Below, in pieces: positions 10,595 to 19,048 of a DNA stretch of 64,000 bases. Position 1 is the first letter of the stretch; every line of letters begins with the position of its first letter. The notes under the pieces were generated by a model. It ran no database searches. It saw only the letters and a program-made list of their open reading frames with translations, and was not told the DNA's origin. Origin of the DNA: Zoogloea sp. (GTDB lineage Bacteria > Pseudomonadota > Gammaproteobacteria > Burkholderiales > Rhodocyclaceae); the NCBI RefSeq assembly GCF_017302315.1, contig NZ_JAFLDT010000001.1:62001-126000 (forward strand), given 5' to 3'. The position numbers and the translations under genes are program-made.

Positions 10595-13387
10595 ATGCCC
10601 CCCCGCCCGACACCACACCCGGTCGTCGACCTTTTTCGCCGTTTCGGACTGGCCGTGTCCGTGTTCGTCTTCGTCGCAGCCCTGACCCTTGGAAACTATC
10701 ACTCCACCGTGGAGGAGCAGCGGACCGCCACCCGAACCCGCTTCCAGCTAACCGCCCAACAACAGGTCGCCCACCTGCAGGACCGTATCACCCAGATCCT
10801 GGGCCATGGCGACGCCCTGCAAAGGCAGATCGCGCTGCAAAGCAGTGAGGACACATCGACCTTTGCCCACCTTGCGACACCGCTGCTCCAACTCCATCCC
10901 GAGGTACAGCGGGTAGGTGTGGTGCGCACATCAAACGGCATCGTAAGTGTGCTCACCAACTCCGGCCGCGCGGCAGACGAAGGTGCGAGCCACCTCTTTG
11001 GCGCCCGCCACGCCCCCGATACCGACAGCCAGGCCTTGATCGAGCGCAGCATTGCAGGCGCAGCGCTGAAGGGCCACCCCAGCTGCACTCCCCCGTTCTC
11101 GCTGTCCGACAGCAAGACCCAGGCCGTGCTCCTCCTCATCCCGGTGCAGCGCCAGCGGCAGCTATCGGGAGCACAAAGTCAGCTGATCTTCATCGAGATC
11201 GGCGTGGAATCCTTGATCGATCGGGCCCTGCAACCCACCGCGAGCCAGGATGCGAGCATGCATTTCGAGATTGAGCTGCTCGATGCCACCGACGAACCGC
11301 AGCGCCTCTTCGCCAGCCGTGACTTTGCCATCGGCGAGATGTCCTACGCCGACGTCATCAACGTCACCGATCGCCGCTGGCTGATGATCGCTACCCCGGC
11401 CAGCCAAAGCTATTCCCTCAAGCCAGGCCAGGACGCAGGCGGGCGCCTGTTCGCCGGTATGGCTGTGGGTGCACTGGCCGCTTTCGTGCTTTACGTATTG
11501 CAGACCCGGGCGGACGCCATCCGCCACCAGGTCCGCGAAAAGACCCTCGCCCTTGCCGATGCCAACGAAGCCCTCGGACAGTACGTCCAGGCCCTCGCGG
11601 AAACCAACCGCCTCCTCGAGACCGAGGTGGACAAGCACGCCAAGGCCGAAGTCCTGTTGCGGGAGACCACATCCCTGCAACGCGCCATCCTCGATTGCGC
11701 CGAATACGCCATCGTCTACACCGACTCCGCCGGCGTCATCCGCGTCCTGAACCCGGCCGCGGAGCGCCTGTTCGGGCATTCCGCCGGCGATCTCATCGGC
11801 AACGAGACCCCCCTGGTGTTCCACACCGCCGAAGACATCGCCCGCTGGACCCTGGCCCACAAAGCCAACGGCTTTGCCGCCCTCGCCGAGGAAGCCGGCA
11901 GCAGCTATTTGGAGCCCCGCGAGATCACCCTGCGCCGCCGTGACGGCAGCACCTTCCCGGCCAACATCGCCATCTCGGTGGTACGCGACAGCCAGCGCCA
12001 GATCCGCGGCTATCTGGGCATCATTGCCGACATCACCCAGCGTCAGGCCGCCGAGCGTCGCATCCGCCACCTCGCCCACTACGACAACCTCACCTCCCTG
12101 CCCAACCGCACCCTGCTCAATCAGCACCTCGTCGAGGCCATCAACATTGCCCGGGAACGTCATCGCAGTGTGGCCGTGCTGTTCACCGACCTGGACCGGT
12201 TCAAGTACGTCAACGACACCCTGGGTCACCAGGCCGGCGATCAGCTCCTGCTGTCGGTAGCCCAGCGCCTGCGGGCCTGCGTGCGCGACGGCGACATGGT
12301 GGCCCGCACCGGCGGCGACGAGTTCGTCGTCGTACTGGATGACCTGCAGGAAGGCTCCATGCCCGAGGACGTAGCCGAACGCATCCTCGCCAGCCTGGCC
12401 CGGCCCTTCGATCTGTGCAGCCAGCAGGTCACCGTCACCCCGAGCATCGGCATCGCGCTCTACCCCACCGATGGCAACGATGGGGAAGCGCTGATCAAGA
12501 ACGCCGACGCCGCCATGTACCTGGCCAAGGAGCGCGGCCGCAACAACTTCCAGTTCTTCGATCACGGCCTGTCGGCACGTTACTCCGAGCGCCTCGAACT
12601 CGAAAACCGCCTGCGCCACGCCCTCGACGAGCAACAACTTGAGCTTTTCTACCAACCCCAGGTGGACACGCTTTCGGGCGAACTGATCGGCATGGAAGCC
12701 CTGATCCGTTGGCGCCAACCGGACGGCAGCATGATCCCGCCGGACAAATTCATCCCCATCGCCGAAGAGTGCGGCTTGATCGTTCCCATCGGCGCGTGGG
12801 TGCTTCAGGAGGCCTGTCGGCAGGTCCAGGCCTGGCTGCGGGAGGGCATCTGCCGGGTACCGGTGGGGGTCAACCTGTCTGCCCGCCAGTTCGACGACGC
12901 CGGACTGCTTGATACCATCAAATCAGCCCTGGCCGACGCCAGCCTCGCACCAGCCTATCTCGACCTGGAACTCACCGAGAGCCTGGTGATGCGCAACCCC
13001 GAACACACCCGCAGCGTCCTCGCCGAATGCAAGAAAATCGGCCTGCAGCTCTCGGTGGATGACTTCGGCACCGGCTATTCGAGCCTCGCCAACCTCAAGC
13101 GCTTCCCCATCGACCGCCTCAAGATCGACCGCTCCTTCATCAAGGACATCGTCACCGAACCCGACGACGCCGCCATCGCCCAAACCATCGTGGCCATGGC
13201 CCACACCCTGCGCCTCGAAGTCATCGCCGAAGGCGTCGAGACCGAAGCCCAACTCGCCCTCCTGCGCCGCTGGCGCTGCGACGCCTACCAGGGCTACCTG
13301 TGCAGCCGCCCCATCAGCGCCAAGGACATGACCGCCCTGCTGCGCGGCCTGCGGGCATCGCGGATGGTGTCCCTGACGCCCATGTAA
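10595..13387 (+). CDS. membrane CHASE/PAS/GGDEF/EAL cyclic-di-GMP protein
   Basis: This is a 930-residue protein with an N-terminal helix, an extracytoplasmic CHASE-like sensor (~40-285), a second helix, a coiled coil, a PAS domain (~360-480), a GGDEF domain and an EAL domain. The GGDEF signature is intact at residues 573-577, with an RDGD inhibitory-site motif five residues before it, so diguanylate cyclase activity with product inhibition is expected. The EAL domain is also complete: EALIRW starting at Glu701, NLSARQF, LELTESLVM, DDFGTGYSSL and the EGVET loop. Both activities are therefore possible. ATG at 10595 is preferred over the adjacent GTG at 10592 because AGGAG then sits 5 bases away. 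It lies 131 bases behind the HD-GYP gene and completes a c-di-GMP cluster. Confidence 0.95.
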   Translation: MPPRPTPHPVVDLFRRFGLAVSVFVFVAALTLGNYHSTVEEQRTATRTRFQLTAQQQVAHLQDRITQILGHGDALQRQIALQSSEDTSTFAHLATPLLQLHPEVQRVGVVRTSNGIVSVLTNSGRAADEGASHLFGARHAPDTDSQALIERSIAGAALKGHPSCTPPFSLSDSKTQAVLLLIPVQRQRQLSGAQSQLIFIEIGVESLIDRALQPTASQDASMHFEIELLDATDEPQRLFASRDFAIGEMSYADVINVTDRRWLMIATPASQSYSLKPGQDAGGRLFAGMAVGALAAFVLYVLQTRADAIRHQVREKTLALADANEALGQYVQALAETNRLLETEVDKHAKAEVLLRETTSLQRAILDCAEYAIVYTDSAGVIRVLNPAAERLFGHSAGDLIGNETPLVFHTAEDIARWTLAHKANGFAALAEEAGSSYLEPREITLRRRDGSTFPANIAISVVRDSQRQIRGYLGIIADITQRQAAERRIRHLAHYDNLTSLPNRTLLNQHLVEAINIARERHRSVAVLFTDLDRFKYVNDTLGHQAGDQLLLSVAQRLRACVRDGDMVARTGGDEFVVVLDDLQEGSMPEDVAERILASLARPFDLCSQQVTVTPSIGIALYPTDGNDGEALIKNADAAMYLAKERGRNNFQFFDHGLSARYSERLELENRLRHALDEQQLELFYQPQVDTLSGELIGMEALIRWRQPDGSMIPPDKFIPIAEECGLIVPIGAWVLQEACRQVQAWLREGICRVPVGVNLSARQFDDAGLLDTIKSALADASLAPAYLDLELTESLVMRNPEHTRSVLAECKKIGLQLSVDDFGTGYSSLANLKRFPIDRLKIDRSFIKDIVTEPDDAAIAQTIVAMAHTLRLEVIAEGVETEAQLALLRRWRCDAYQGYLCSRPISAKDMTALLRGLRASRMVSLTPM

Positions 13388-13412
13388 GACGGGCCGGGCA
13401 GGAACCGCCGAC

Positions 13413-13937
13413 TTAGAAACGGTCCACTGGCGGCGCCGGCTCGCGCCGCGGTGCCTCGCCAAAGCCCTTGGGCATCCCCACTTCGCCGGTTTCATCGAAA
13501 TCGAAGCCACCAAAATTGCCGGTCACCAGGCGGCCGCGTACCCGGTAATCCACCCGGTCACGCCCCTTGGCGAGTTCGCGAAACTGGCGCATCAGGCTCG
13601 CCAGCCCGGTGGTGGCGGTCACCTCCACCAGCCCGTCACCGAGGCGCGGAATCACCACGGGCCGGTTGCTGACGCCGGTGGCAAACTGCTGGCCATTCAG
13701 ATCCAGCCGAAAGTTCAGCCCCTCAATCGCGATCTCGCTGGTGTTGGGGTTGGTCACCCGCAGGGTCAGCACGAAGCGCTGCTCCAGCAGGGTGCCGTCC
13801 AGGGGGCGGATGTCCACCACCGCCACCTCCGGCTTCTTCATGCCCAGCTGGAGGCCGGCACAGCCCCCCAGCACGGTCAGGCCGAGGCCTGCTGCCAAGA
13901 GCCCGGCAAACCTGCGTCGCCCTGCTGCATTCGTCAT
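13413..13937 (-). CDS. LEA type 2 (WHy-domain) lipoprotein
   Basis: This is a 174-residue protein with a lipoprotein signal peptide ending in the lipobox VLGGC. One LEA14/WHy-like beta-sandwich domain follows, recognisable by FVLTLRVTNPNTSEIAIEGLNFRLDLNG and a later symmetrical half. Such domains occur in plant desiccation proteins and in bacterial envelope lipoproteins of unknown role. The start is supported by GGGAG 6 bases upstream. It is the last gene of a four-gene minus-strand run, ending 25 bases from the convergent GGDEF-EAL gene. It is expected to be anchored in the inner or outer membrane facing the periplasm. Confidence 0.85.
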   Translation of the reverse strand: MTNAAGRRRFAGLLAAGLGLTVLGGCAGLQLGMKKPEVAVVDIRPLDGTLLEQRFVLTLRVTNPNTSEIAIEGLNFRLDLNGQQFATGVSNRPVVIPRLGDGLVEVTATTGLASLMRQFRELAKGRDRVDYRVRGRLVTGNFGGFDFDETGEVGMPKGFGEAPRREPAPPVDRF

Positions 13938-13938
13938 T

Positions 13939-14817
13939 TCAAGCTCCCTTGCATTGGACCGGTTCGAGTACGCGCAGCAGACTGGCCGTGTCGTCCCGGC
14001 CGCCGCCCATCGCCATCAGGGCGTTGAGCTGCTGCCAGGTCTGGGCGGCCACCGGCAGGGGCGCGCCGAGCTGGCGGGCCTCCTCCATCAGGATCGCAAA
14101 ATCCTTGTGGTGCAGGCGTGACTGGATGCCCGCGGCAAAATCCCGGCGCGCCATGCGCCCACCCATCACGTCCAGCACCCGGGACGCCGCCGAGCCGCCC
14201 ATCAGGGCCTCGCGTACCTTGTGCAGGTCCACCCCGTGGGCACCGGCGAGGCGCATGGCCTCGGCGCAGGCCTGGATGGCGTTGACCATGATCATCTGGT
14301 TGCAGGCCTTGGCCACCTGGCCGGCGCCAGCCGGGCCGATGTGCACCACCGTCTTGCCCAGGCAGGCAAACAGCGGCCGTACACGCTCCAGCACCGCGGC
14401 GTCGCCGCCGGCCATGATGGCCAGCGTGGCATCGCGGGCCCCCACCTCGCCGCCGGACACGGGCGCATCCAGCCAGCCTATTCCCTTTTCGGCATAGCGC
14501 GCTGCCACCTTGCGGGCCGTCTCCGGCGCAATGGTGCTCATGTCCACGTGGATGGCACCGGCCGCCAGGCCGTCGATGAGCCCGTCCGGCCCGAGGGCCA
14601 GGTGTTCCACATCGGCGCTGGCCGTCACCACCGAGATGACCACCTCGCAGTGGCGCGCCAGCTCCGCCGGGGTGGCATGTACACGGGCACCGGCCTCGGC
14701 GAGGGGCGCGGCCGATTCCGGCCGGCGCGCCCACACGGCCACCTCATGGCCGGCTGCGATCAGATGCCCGGCCATCGGCCGGCCCATCACCCCCAGTCCG
14801 ACGAATCCGACCTTCAC
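13939..14817 (-). CDS. beta-hydroxyacid dehydrogenase family protein (copy 1)
   Basis: This is an NAD(P)-dependent oxidoreductase of the 3-hydroxyisobutyrate / tartronate-semialdehyde reductase family, 292 residues. It has the N-terminal dinucleotide motif VGFVGLGVMGRPMAGHL, the substrate loop DAPVSGGEVGA and the catalytic lysine segment GAGQVAKACNQM. A GTG start at 14817 is chosen because the Rossmann strand begins right there, with GGGGGA upstream; it lies one base after the stop of copy 2. The two proteins are clearly paralogous by eye, including the DAPVSGGEVGA and GQVAKACNQ blocks. The exact substrate is not determinable; glyoxylate/succinic semialdehyde reductase and GarR-type activity are both possible. 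Confidence 0.9.
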   Translation of the reverse strand: MKVGFVGLGVMGRPMAGHLIAAGHEVAVWARRPESAAPLAEAGARVHATPAELARHCEVVISVVTASADVEHLALGPDGLIDGLAAGAIHVDMSTIAPETARKVAARYAEKGIGWLDAPVSGGEVGARDATLAIMAGGDAAVLERVRPLFACLGKTVVHIGPAGAGQVAKACNQMIMVNAIQACAEAMRLAGAHGVDLHKVREALMGGSAASRVLDVMGGRMARRDFAAGIQSRLHHKDFAILMEEARQLGAPLPVAAQTWQQLNALMAMGGGRDDTASLLRVLEPVQCKGA

Positions 14818-14818
14818 C

Positions 14819-15691
14819 TCATTCCCCCGACAGGCTTTCCAGCAGCTTGAGGGCGGCGATGGAATCCTCCTCGCCCATGCCGCTGCCCACCATGGCATTG
14901 AAAAGCTGGGCGGTGGCGGCGCTGCTGGGCAGCATCAGGCCCAGGCGATGGGCCTCCTGCATGACGATGTTCATGTCCTTCTGGTGCATCCAGGCCTTGA
15001 AGCCGGGCTTGAAGTTGCGGTCGAGCATGCGCTGGCCGTGGTTCTCGAGGATGCGGCTGTAGGCAAAGCCGCCCAACAACGCCTCACGCACCTTGCCGGC
15101 ATCCACGCCGCTCTTGCGGGCGAAGTTGAAGGCCTCGGCCACCGCCAGCACACCGACGCCGGTGAGGATCTGGTTGCACGCCTTGGCCACCTGCCCGGCT
15201 CCCGGCCCACCGATCAGGGTGGCCGCCTTGCCCATGCGGGCAAACAGGGGCTCGACCTTGGCGAAGGCCGCCGCGTCACCGCCCACCATGATGGTCAGGC
15301 CGCCGCTGATGGCCCCCACTTCGCCACCCGACACCGGGGCGTCGAGCATGGTCACGCCCTTGTCCAGCAGGCGGGCCGAGATCGACTGGGCCGCCGCCGG
15401 AGCGATGGTGCTCATGTCCACGTAGATCAGGCCGGCCCGCGCGCCTTCGGCCACGCCGCCGGCGCCCAGGGCCACCTGCTCCACGTCGGCGGCGTCGGCC
15501 ACCATGGAGAACACCACATCACAACCCGCCGCCACCTCGGCCGCACCGGCCGCGCCCCGGGCGCCGGCTTCGAGCAGCGGCGCCATGGATTCGGCACGGC
15601 GTGCCCACACGGTGAGGTCGAACCCACCCTTGAGGAGGTTGAGGGCCATCGGGCGCCCCATGATGCCCAGACCGATGAAACCAACTTTCAT
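14819..15691 (-). CDS. beta-hydroxyacid dehydrogenase family protein (copy 2)
   Basis: This is the second, upstream member of a tandem pair, 290 residues. It shows the NAD(P) motif VGFIGLGIMGRPMALNLLKG, DAPVSGGEVGAISGG and the catalytic-lysine block GAGQVAKACNQIL. It resembles 2-hydroxy-3-oxopropionate (tartronate semialdehyde) reductase and glyoxylate/succinate-semialdehyde reductase. No glyoxylate carboligase or hydroxypyruvate isomerase gene is nearby to support a glycerate pathway. It is probably translated from one message with copy 1, since the intergenic gap is a single base. The ATG start at 15691 fits the family N-terminus exactly. Confidence 0.9.
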   Translation of the reverse strand: MKVGFIGLGIMGRPMALNLLKGGFDLTVWARRAESMAPLLEAGARGAAGAAEVAAGCDVVFSMVADAADVEQVALGAGGVAEGARAGLIYVDMSTIAPAAAQSISARLLDKGVTMLDAPVSGGEVGAISGGLTIMVGGDAAAFAKVEPLFARMGKAATLIGGPGAGQVAKACNQILTGVGVLAVAEAFNFARKSGVDAGKVREALLGGFAYSRILENHGQRMLDRNFKPGFKAWMHQKDMNIVMQEAHRLGLMLPSSAATAQLFNAMVGSGMGEEDSIAALKLLESLSGE

Positions 15692-15766
15692 GACGTGTCC
15701 CTGTTGCCGGAAAAAAAGGAACGAGCCTAGCCGCCGCCGCGGTCCAACGCAATCGGGGCGAGCCCT

Positions 15767-16933
15767 TCAGCGCGCGTAGCTCACCCGGTAGATCGCCCCT
15801 GCCAGGTCGTCACTGATCAGCACCGAGCCATCGGGCAGTTCCAGTACATCGGCAGGACGGCCCCACACCCGCTCGCGGCCGTCAGCACCCACCTCCAGCC
15901 AGCCCTCCACAAACACCTCCTGGCGCACGTTCTTGCCCGCCCCATCGGTGTCCACCCGGACCACCCGGTAGCCGGACTTGCGGCTGCGGTTCCAGGAGCC
16001 GTGCTCGGCAATCAGCAGTGTGTGGCGATAGGCGGCCGGGAACATCGTGCCCCGGTAGAAGCGCATGCCCAGGGCCGCCACATGGGCACCGAGCTTCAGC
16101 ACCGGCGGCGTGAAATCGGTGCAGGGGCGGGCTTTGCCAAACTCCGGGTCGGGCAGGTCACCCTGGTGACAATAGGGAAAGCCGAAGTACTCACCGGGGC
16201 GGCTCAGGCGGTTGAGCTCGTCGGACGGTACATCATCCCCCAGCATGTCGCGGCCATTGTCGGTGAACCACAGGCGTCCATCCTGGGGGTGCCAGTCGAA
16301 ACCCACCGTGTTGCGCACCCCGCGGGCCACCACCTCGGCCCCGCTGCCATCCGGGCGGATGCGCTGGATGTTGGCATAGGTGCCCTCGTCCTTCTCGCAC
16401 ACATTGCAGGGCGCCCCCACCGGCACATAGAGCCAACCGTCCGGGCCAAAGGCGATGAACTTCCAGCCGTGATGCTGCTCCCCCGGGAAGCGCCCGGTCA
16501 CCACCCGCGGCACAGGGGGTCGTGCCAGCCTCGCCGCCACCCCATCGAGGGCCAGGATCCGCGACACCTCGGAGATGTACAGGCTGCCGTCGCGCCAGGC
16601 CACCCCAACGGGCTGGGTCAGCCCCCGGGCCAGCACATGGACCCGGCCGGCACGGCCGGCGTCGATCTCGACCCCATACACCTGGCCGGCCTCACGGCTG
16701 CCCACATACACCACGCCACGCCCATCCGAAAAGTCCCCCAGGGCCATGCCGCGGGCGTTGGGCACCTGGTCGGTGAGCACCTCGATCCGGAAGCCGGCCG
16801 GCACACGCAGGCGCTCCACCGGCAGACCGGCGCGGGCGCAGAGGCCGACAGACAATGCCAAGCACAGGCCCAGGCCCAGCGCCAGCCGTCTTCCGAACCC
16901 CGCCCCCCCATTGCCTTGCAGCCATCGCTTCAT
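15767..16933 (-). CDS. exported PQQ-type sorbosone/glucose dehydrogenase-like beta-propeller protein
   Basis: This is a 388-residue protein with an N-terminal signal peptide (basic start, long hydrophobic stretch, ARA-like cleavage region). The six-bladed propeller fold of the soluble PQQ glucose / L-sorbosone dehydrogenase family follows. Visible family features are HHGWKFIAFGPDGWLYVPVGAPCNVC, RNTVGFDWHPQDGRLWFTDNG, EHGSWNRSRKSGYRVV and the terminal SDDLAGAIYRV. The cysteine pair in PCNVC is seen in related periplasmic members. ATG at 16933 follows GGGAGG by 5 bases; an earlier in-frame start at 17011 lacks a site. It should act in the periplasm on a sugar or aldehyde; the substrate is unknown and no PQQ synthesis genes are in the window. 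Confidence 0.85.
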   Translation of the reverse strand: MKRWLQGNGGAGFGRRLALGLGLCLALSVGLCARAGLPVERLRVPAGFRIEVLTDQVPNARGMALGDFSDGRGVVYVGSREAGQVYGVEIDAGRAGRVHVLARGLTQPVGVAWRDGSLYISEVSRILALDGVAARLARPPVPRVVTGRFPGEQHHGWKFIAFGPDGWLYVPVGAPCNVCEKDEGTYANIQRIRPDGSGAEVVARGVRNTVGFDWHPQDGRLWFTDNGRDMLGDDVPSDELNRLSRPGEYFGFPYCHQGDLPDPEFGKARPCTDFTPPVLKLGAHVAALGMRFYRGTMFPAAYRHTLLIAEHGSWNRSRKSGYRVVRVDTDGAGKNVRQEVFVEGWLEVGADGRERVWGRPADVLELPDGSVLISDDLAGAIYRVSYAR

Positions 16934-17082
16934 CGTGTCCTCCCAATGACAGATCAGCACAGCATGCACCCAGGCGCCAGAGGATGCCACCCGCCAGGCA
17001 GCATCATGCACAGCGCAGTGCGACTGCTGCGCCGCCCCATCCGCTACACTCGCCGGATCTCCAACCCGTCTCCCTGTCCATC

Positions 17083-18009
17083 ATGTCCTACGCCCCCTTC
17101 ATCAAGGAAATCGGCCGCGGGCCGAAAGGCTCCAAGCCCCTCACCGTCGACCAGGCGGAATCCCTTTTCGGCGACATGATGGATGGCCGCGTGCCGGACC
17201 TGGAACTGGGCGCCATTATCCTGTCCATGCGCATCAAGGCCGAATCGCCGAACGAGCTGCTCGGCTTCCAGCGCGCCCTCGACGCCCGCACCGCCCGCGT
17301 GGCCGTCCCGCCAGGCCCGCGCCTGGTGGTGCTGCCCACCTACAACGGCGCCCGCCGCCAGGCCAACCTGATGCCCCTGCTGGCGATGCTGCTGGCCCGC
17401 GAGGGCGTTCCGGTGCTGATCCAGGGCCGCCACGACTTCGACAGCCGGGTCAGCCCCTTTGCCCTCCTCGAAGCCCTCGGCATCACCCCGGCCGCCAGTC
17501 TGGCCGACGCCGAAGCCCGCCTCGCCGGCAGCCACCTCGCCTGCCTGCCCCTGGACGCCCTGGCGCCCGGCCTCGAGCCCTTGCTGGCCCTGCGCCCACG
17601 CCTGGGCGTACGCAACAGCGCCCACACCCTGGCCAAGCTCCTGGACCCGGCCCCCGGCCACAGCGTGCGCGTTGTCTCCATGACCCACCCGGAGTACCTG
17701 GAGCGCATGCACGGCCACCTCGTCACCCAGGGTGGCGTGGCCCTGCTGCTGCGTGGCACCGAGGGCGAAGCCTTCGCCAATCCACGCCGCCGGCCGCGTC
17801 TCGAAACCTTTGCCAATGGCCGGGCCCACGTCGCCTTTCCCGCGGAGGAAGGAGGGGCACCCCCCATCGACGGCCAGCCCGATGATCCGGAGATCAACGC
17901 CAACGCAGCCCTGATCCGGTCCATGCTGGACGGCAGCCTGCCCGTTCCCCAGCCCATTCTCGACCAGGTGGCGGCCCTGCAACAGCTCAGCCTGACCCCC
18001 CGGGACTGA
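17083..18009 (+). CDS. ybiB: YbiB-like glycosyltransferase-family (TrpD2) DNA-binding protein
   Basis: This is a 308-residue protein of the anthranilate-phosphoribosyltransferase-like TrpD2/YbiB family. It has the N-terminal helical domain (LTVDQAESLFGDMMDG, LGAIILSMRIKAE) and the glycosyltransferase-fold body (TYNGARRQANLMPLLAMLL, GVRNSAHTLAKLLDP). E. coli YbiB binds nucleic acid and has no proven transferase activity. The start is set at ATG 17083 by homology to the family N-terminus (YAPFIKEIGRGPKGS); the ribosome site is weak. It diverges from the sugar-dehydrogenase-like gene and precedes the caspase gene by 152 bases, probably as a separate transcript. Confidence 0.88.
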   Translation: MSYAPFIKEIGRGPKGSKPLTVDQAESLFGDMMDGRVPDLELGAIILSMRIKAESPNELLGFQRALDARTARVAVPPGPRLVVLPTYNGARRQANLMPLLAMLLAREGVPVLIQGRHDFDSRVSPFALLEALGITPAASLADAEARLAGSHLACLPLDALAPGLEPLLALRPRLGVRNSAHTLAKLLDPAPGHSVRVVSMTHPEYLERMHGHLVTQGGVALLLRGTEGEAFANPRRRPRLETFANGRAHVAFPAEEGGAPPIDGQPDDPEINANAALIRSMLDGSLPVPQPILDQVAALQQLSLTPRD

Positions 18010-18040
18010 GGCCGTCACCTTCACAAACAGCCGGAAGCCG

Positions 18041-18069
18041 TTGACCTTTCAAGCACGGATGCTTAAATC
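18041..18069 (+). promoter_or_regulatory. candidate sigma-70 promoter for the caspase/CHAT unit
   Basis: TTGACC at 18041-18046 and TAAATC at 18064-18069 are separated by 17 bases. The -35 is good and the -10 is poor (three matches to consensus). It is the only recognisable promoter-like arrangement in the 152-base gap before the caspase gene. Confidence 0.35.
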
Positions 18070-18080
18070 CATATTCCATA

Positions 18081-18099
18081 GCCCGGCCCCGCGCCGGGC
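18081..18099 (+). promoter_or_regulatory. GC-rich hairpin in the leader of the caspase gene
   Basis: A perfect 7-bp inverted repeat GCCCGGC/GCCGGGC with a 5-base loop lies 62 bases before the caspase start. It has no T-tract, so it is unlikely to be a simple terminator. A very similar but longer hairpin lies before the CHAT gene at 18992-19016. Confidence 0.5.
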
Positions 18100-18161
18100 A
18101 CCACCGCACCCTGGCGACCGCACCCCGGCCCGACGGGGGCGTCAAGAAAGGGAGAAAAATC

Positions 18162-18962
18162 ATGAGCAAGAAGGCGCTGTGCATCGGCATCAATGACTAC
18201 CCCGGTACCCAGAACGACCTCTCGGGCTGCGTCAACGACGCCAACGACTGGGCCGCCACCCTCACCGCCCGCGGCTTCTCCGTCACCAAGCTGATCGACA
18301 GCCAGGCCACCAAGGCCGCCATGGTCGCCGCCATGAGCGCGCTCATTTCCGGGGCCGCCAAGGGTGACACCGTCGTCATCACCTACTCCGGCCACGGCAC
18401 CTGGGTGCCCGACCGGAACGGCGATGAACCGGATGGCCGTGACGAAGGTTTGTGCCCCTGGGACATCGGATCGGGCAAGGTACTCCTCGACGACGAGATT
18501 GCCGTGATCTTCGGCAACCATGCTCCGGGCGTGCGGGTCCTGCTGATCTCCGATAGCTGCCACTCGGGCAGTGTCACCCGTGGCGACGACAGCGACCTCG
18601 ACCCCGGCATGCCCCGCGCCCGCTTCCTGCCGCCCAGCGTATGGATGAAGCCTGAGGATCTGCCCCCGGCGAGCCGGGGTCTCACCCTTCCCAGCCTCAG
18701 CGGCCTGTCGCGCAGCGGCGGCGATCTGCTGCTGGCCGGCTGTACCGATACCCAGTTCAGTTGGGACACCAGCTTCAAAGGCCGCCCCAACGGCGCCTTC
18801 ACCTACTACGCCCTGAAAGCACTGGCAGCCCTGCCGGCCAGCGCCAGCTATTCGCAGTGGTTCAAGGCCATCAGCCCCGTCTACCTGCCCACCAACCAGC
18901 TACCCCAGAACCCGCAGATCTTCGGCAGCAAGAGCGCCAAGGCCTGGAAGGTGTTTTCCTGA
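18162..18962 (+). CDS. caspase-family (metacaspase, peptidase C14) protease
   Basis: This is a stand-alone caspase-like cysteine protease of 266 residues. The fold is recognisable from the first strand KALCIGINDYPG, the helix with LSGCVNDANDW, the histidine loop VVITYSGHGTW (His78) and the nucleophile loop VLLISDSCHSGS (Cys133). The catalytic dyad is thus intact, and the sequence resembles metacaspases/orthocaspases, which cleave after Arg or Lys. No prodomain, signal peptide or membrane helix is present, so it is cytoplasmic and nearly all catalytic domain. AAAGGGAG lies just before the ATG. The next gene encodes a CHAT protease fused to hydrolases; the two probably form one unit, separated by 86 bases with a strong hairpin. 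Its target is unknown. Confidence 0.93.
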   Translation: MSKKALCIGINDYPGTQNDLSGCVNDANDWAATLTARGFSVTKLIDSQATKAAMVAAMSALISGAAKGDTVVITYSGHGTWVPDRNGDEPDGRDEGLCPWDIGSGKVLLDDEIAVIFGNHAPGVRVLLISDSCHSGSVTRGDDSDLDPGMPRARFLPPSVWMKPEDLPPASRGLTLPSLSGLSRSGGDLLLAGCTDTQFSWDTSFKGRPNGAFTYYALKALAALPASASYSQWFKAISPVYLPTNQLPQNPQIFGSKSAKAWKVFS

Positions 18963-18991
18963 TCAGCGGCTGACATACCGGCCCTCCTGCT

Positions 18992-19016
18992 CCCGGCCCG
19001 CCCTGCGCGGGCCGGG
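18992..19016 (+). promoter_or_regulatory. strong hairpin between caspase and CHAT genes
   Basis: A perfect 10-bp stem (CCCGGCCCGC/GCGGGCCGGG, 5-base loop) lies between the two genes, 32 bases before the CHAT start. There is no T-run downstream. It may attenuate or stabilise the intergenic RNA, or uncouple expression of the second gene. Confidence 0.6.
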
Positions 19017-19048
19017 CTACCGCCCGCCTCTCGCTCTGGAGTCCCCCC

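Noticed and set aside
11162..12718. 518-codon minus-strand frame
   Set aside because: It is the shadow of the GGDEF-EAL gene; no recognisable domain.
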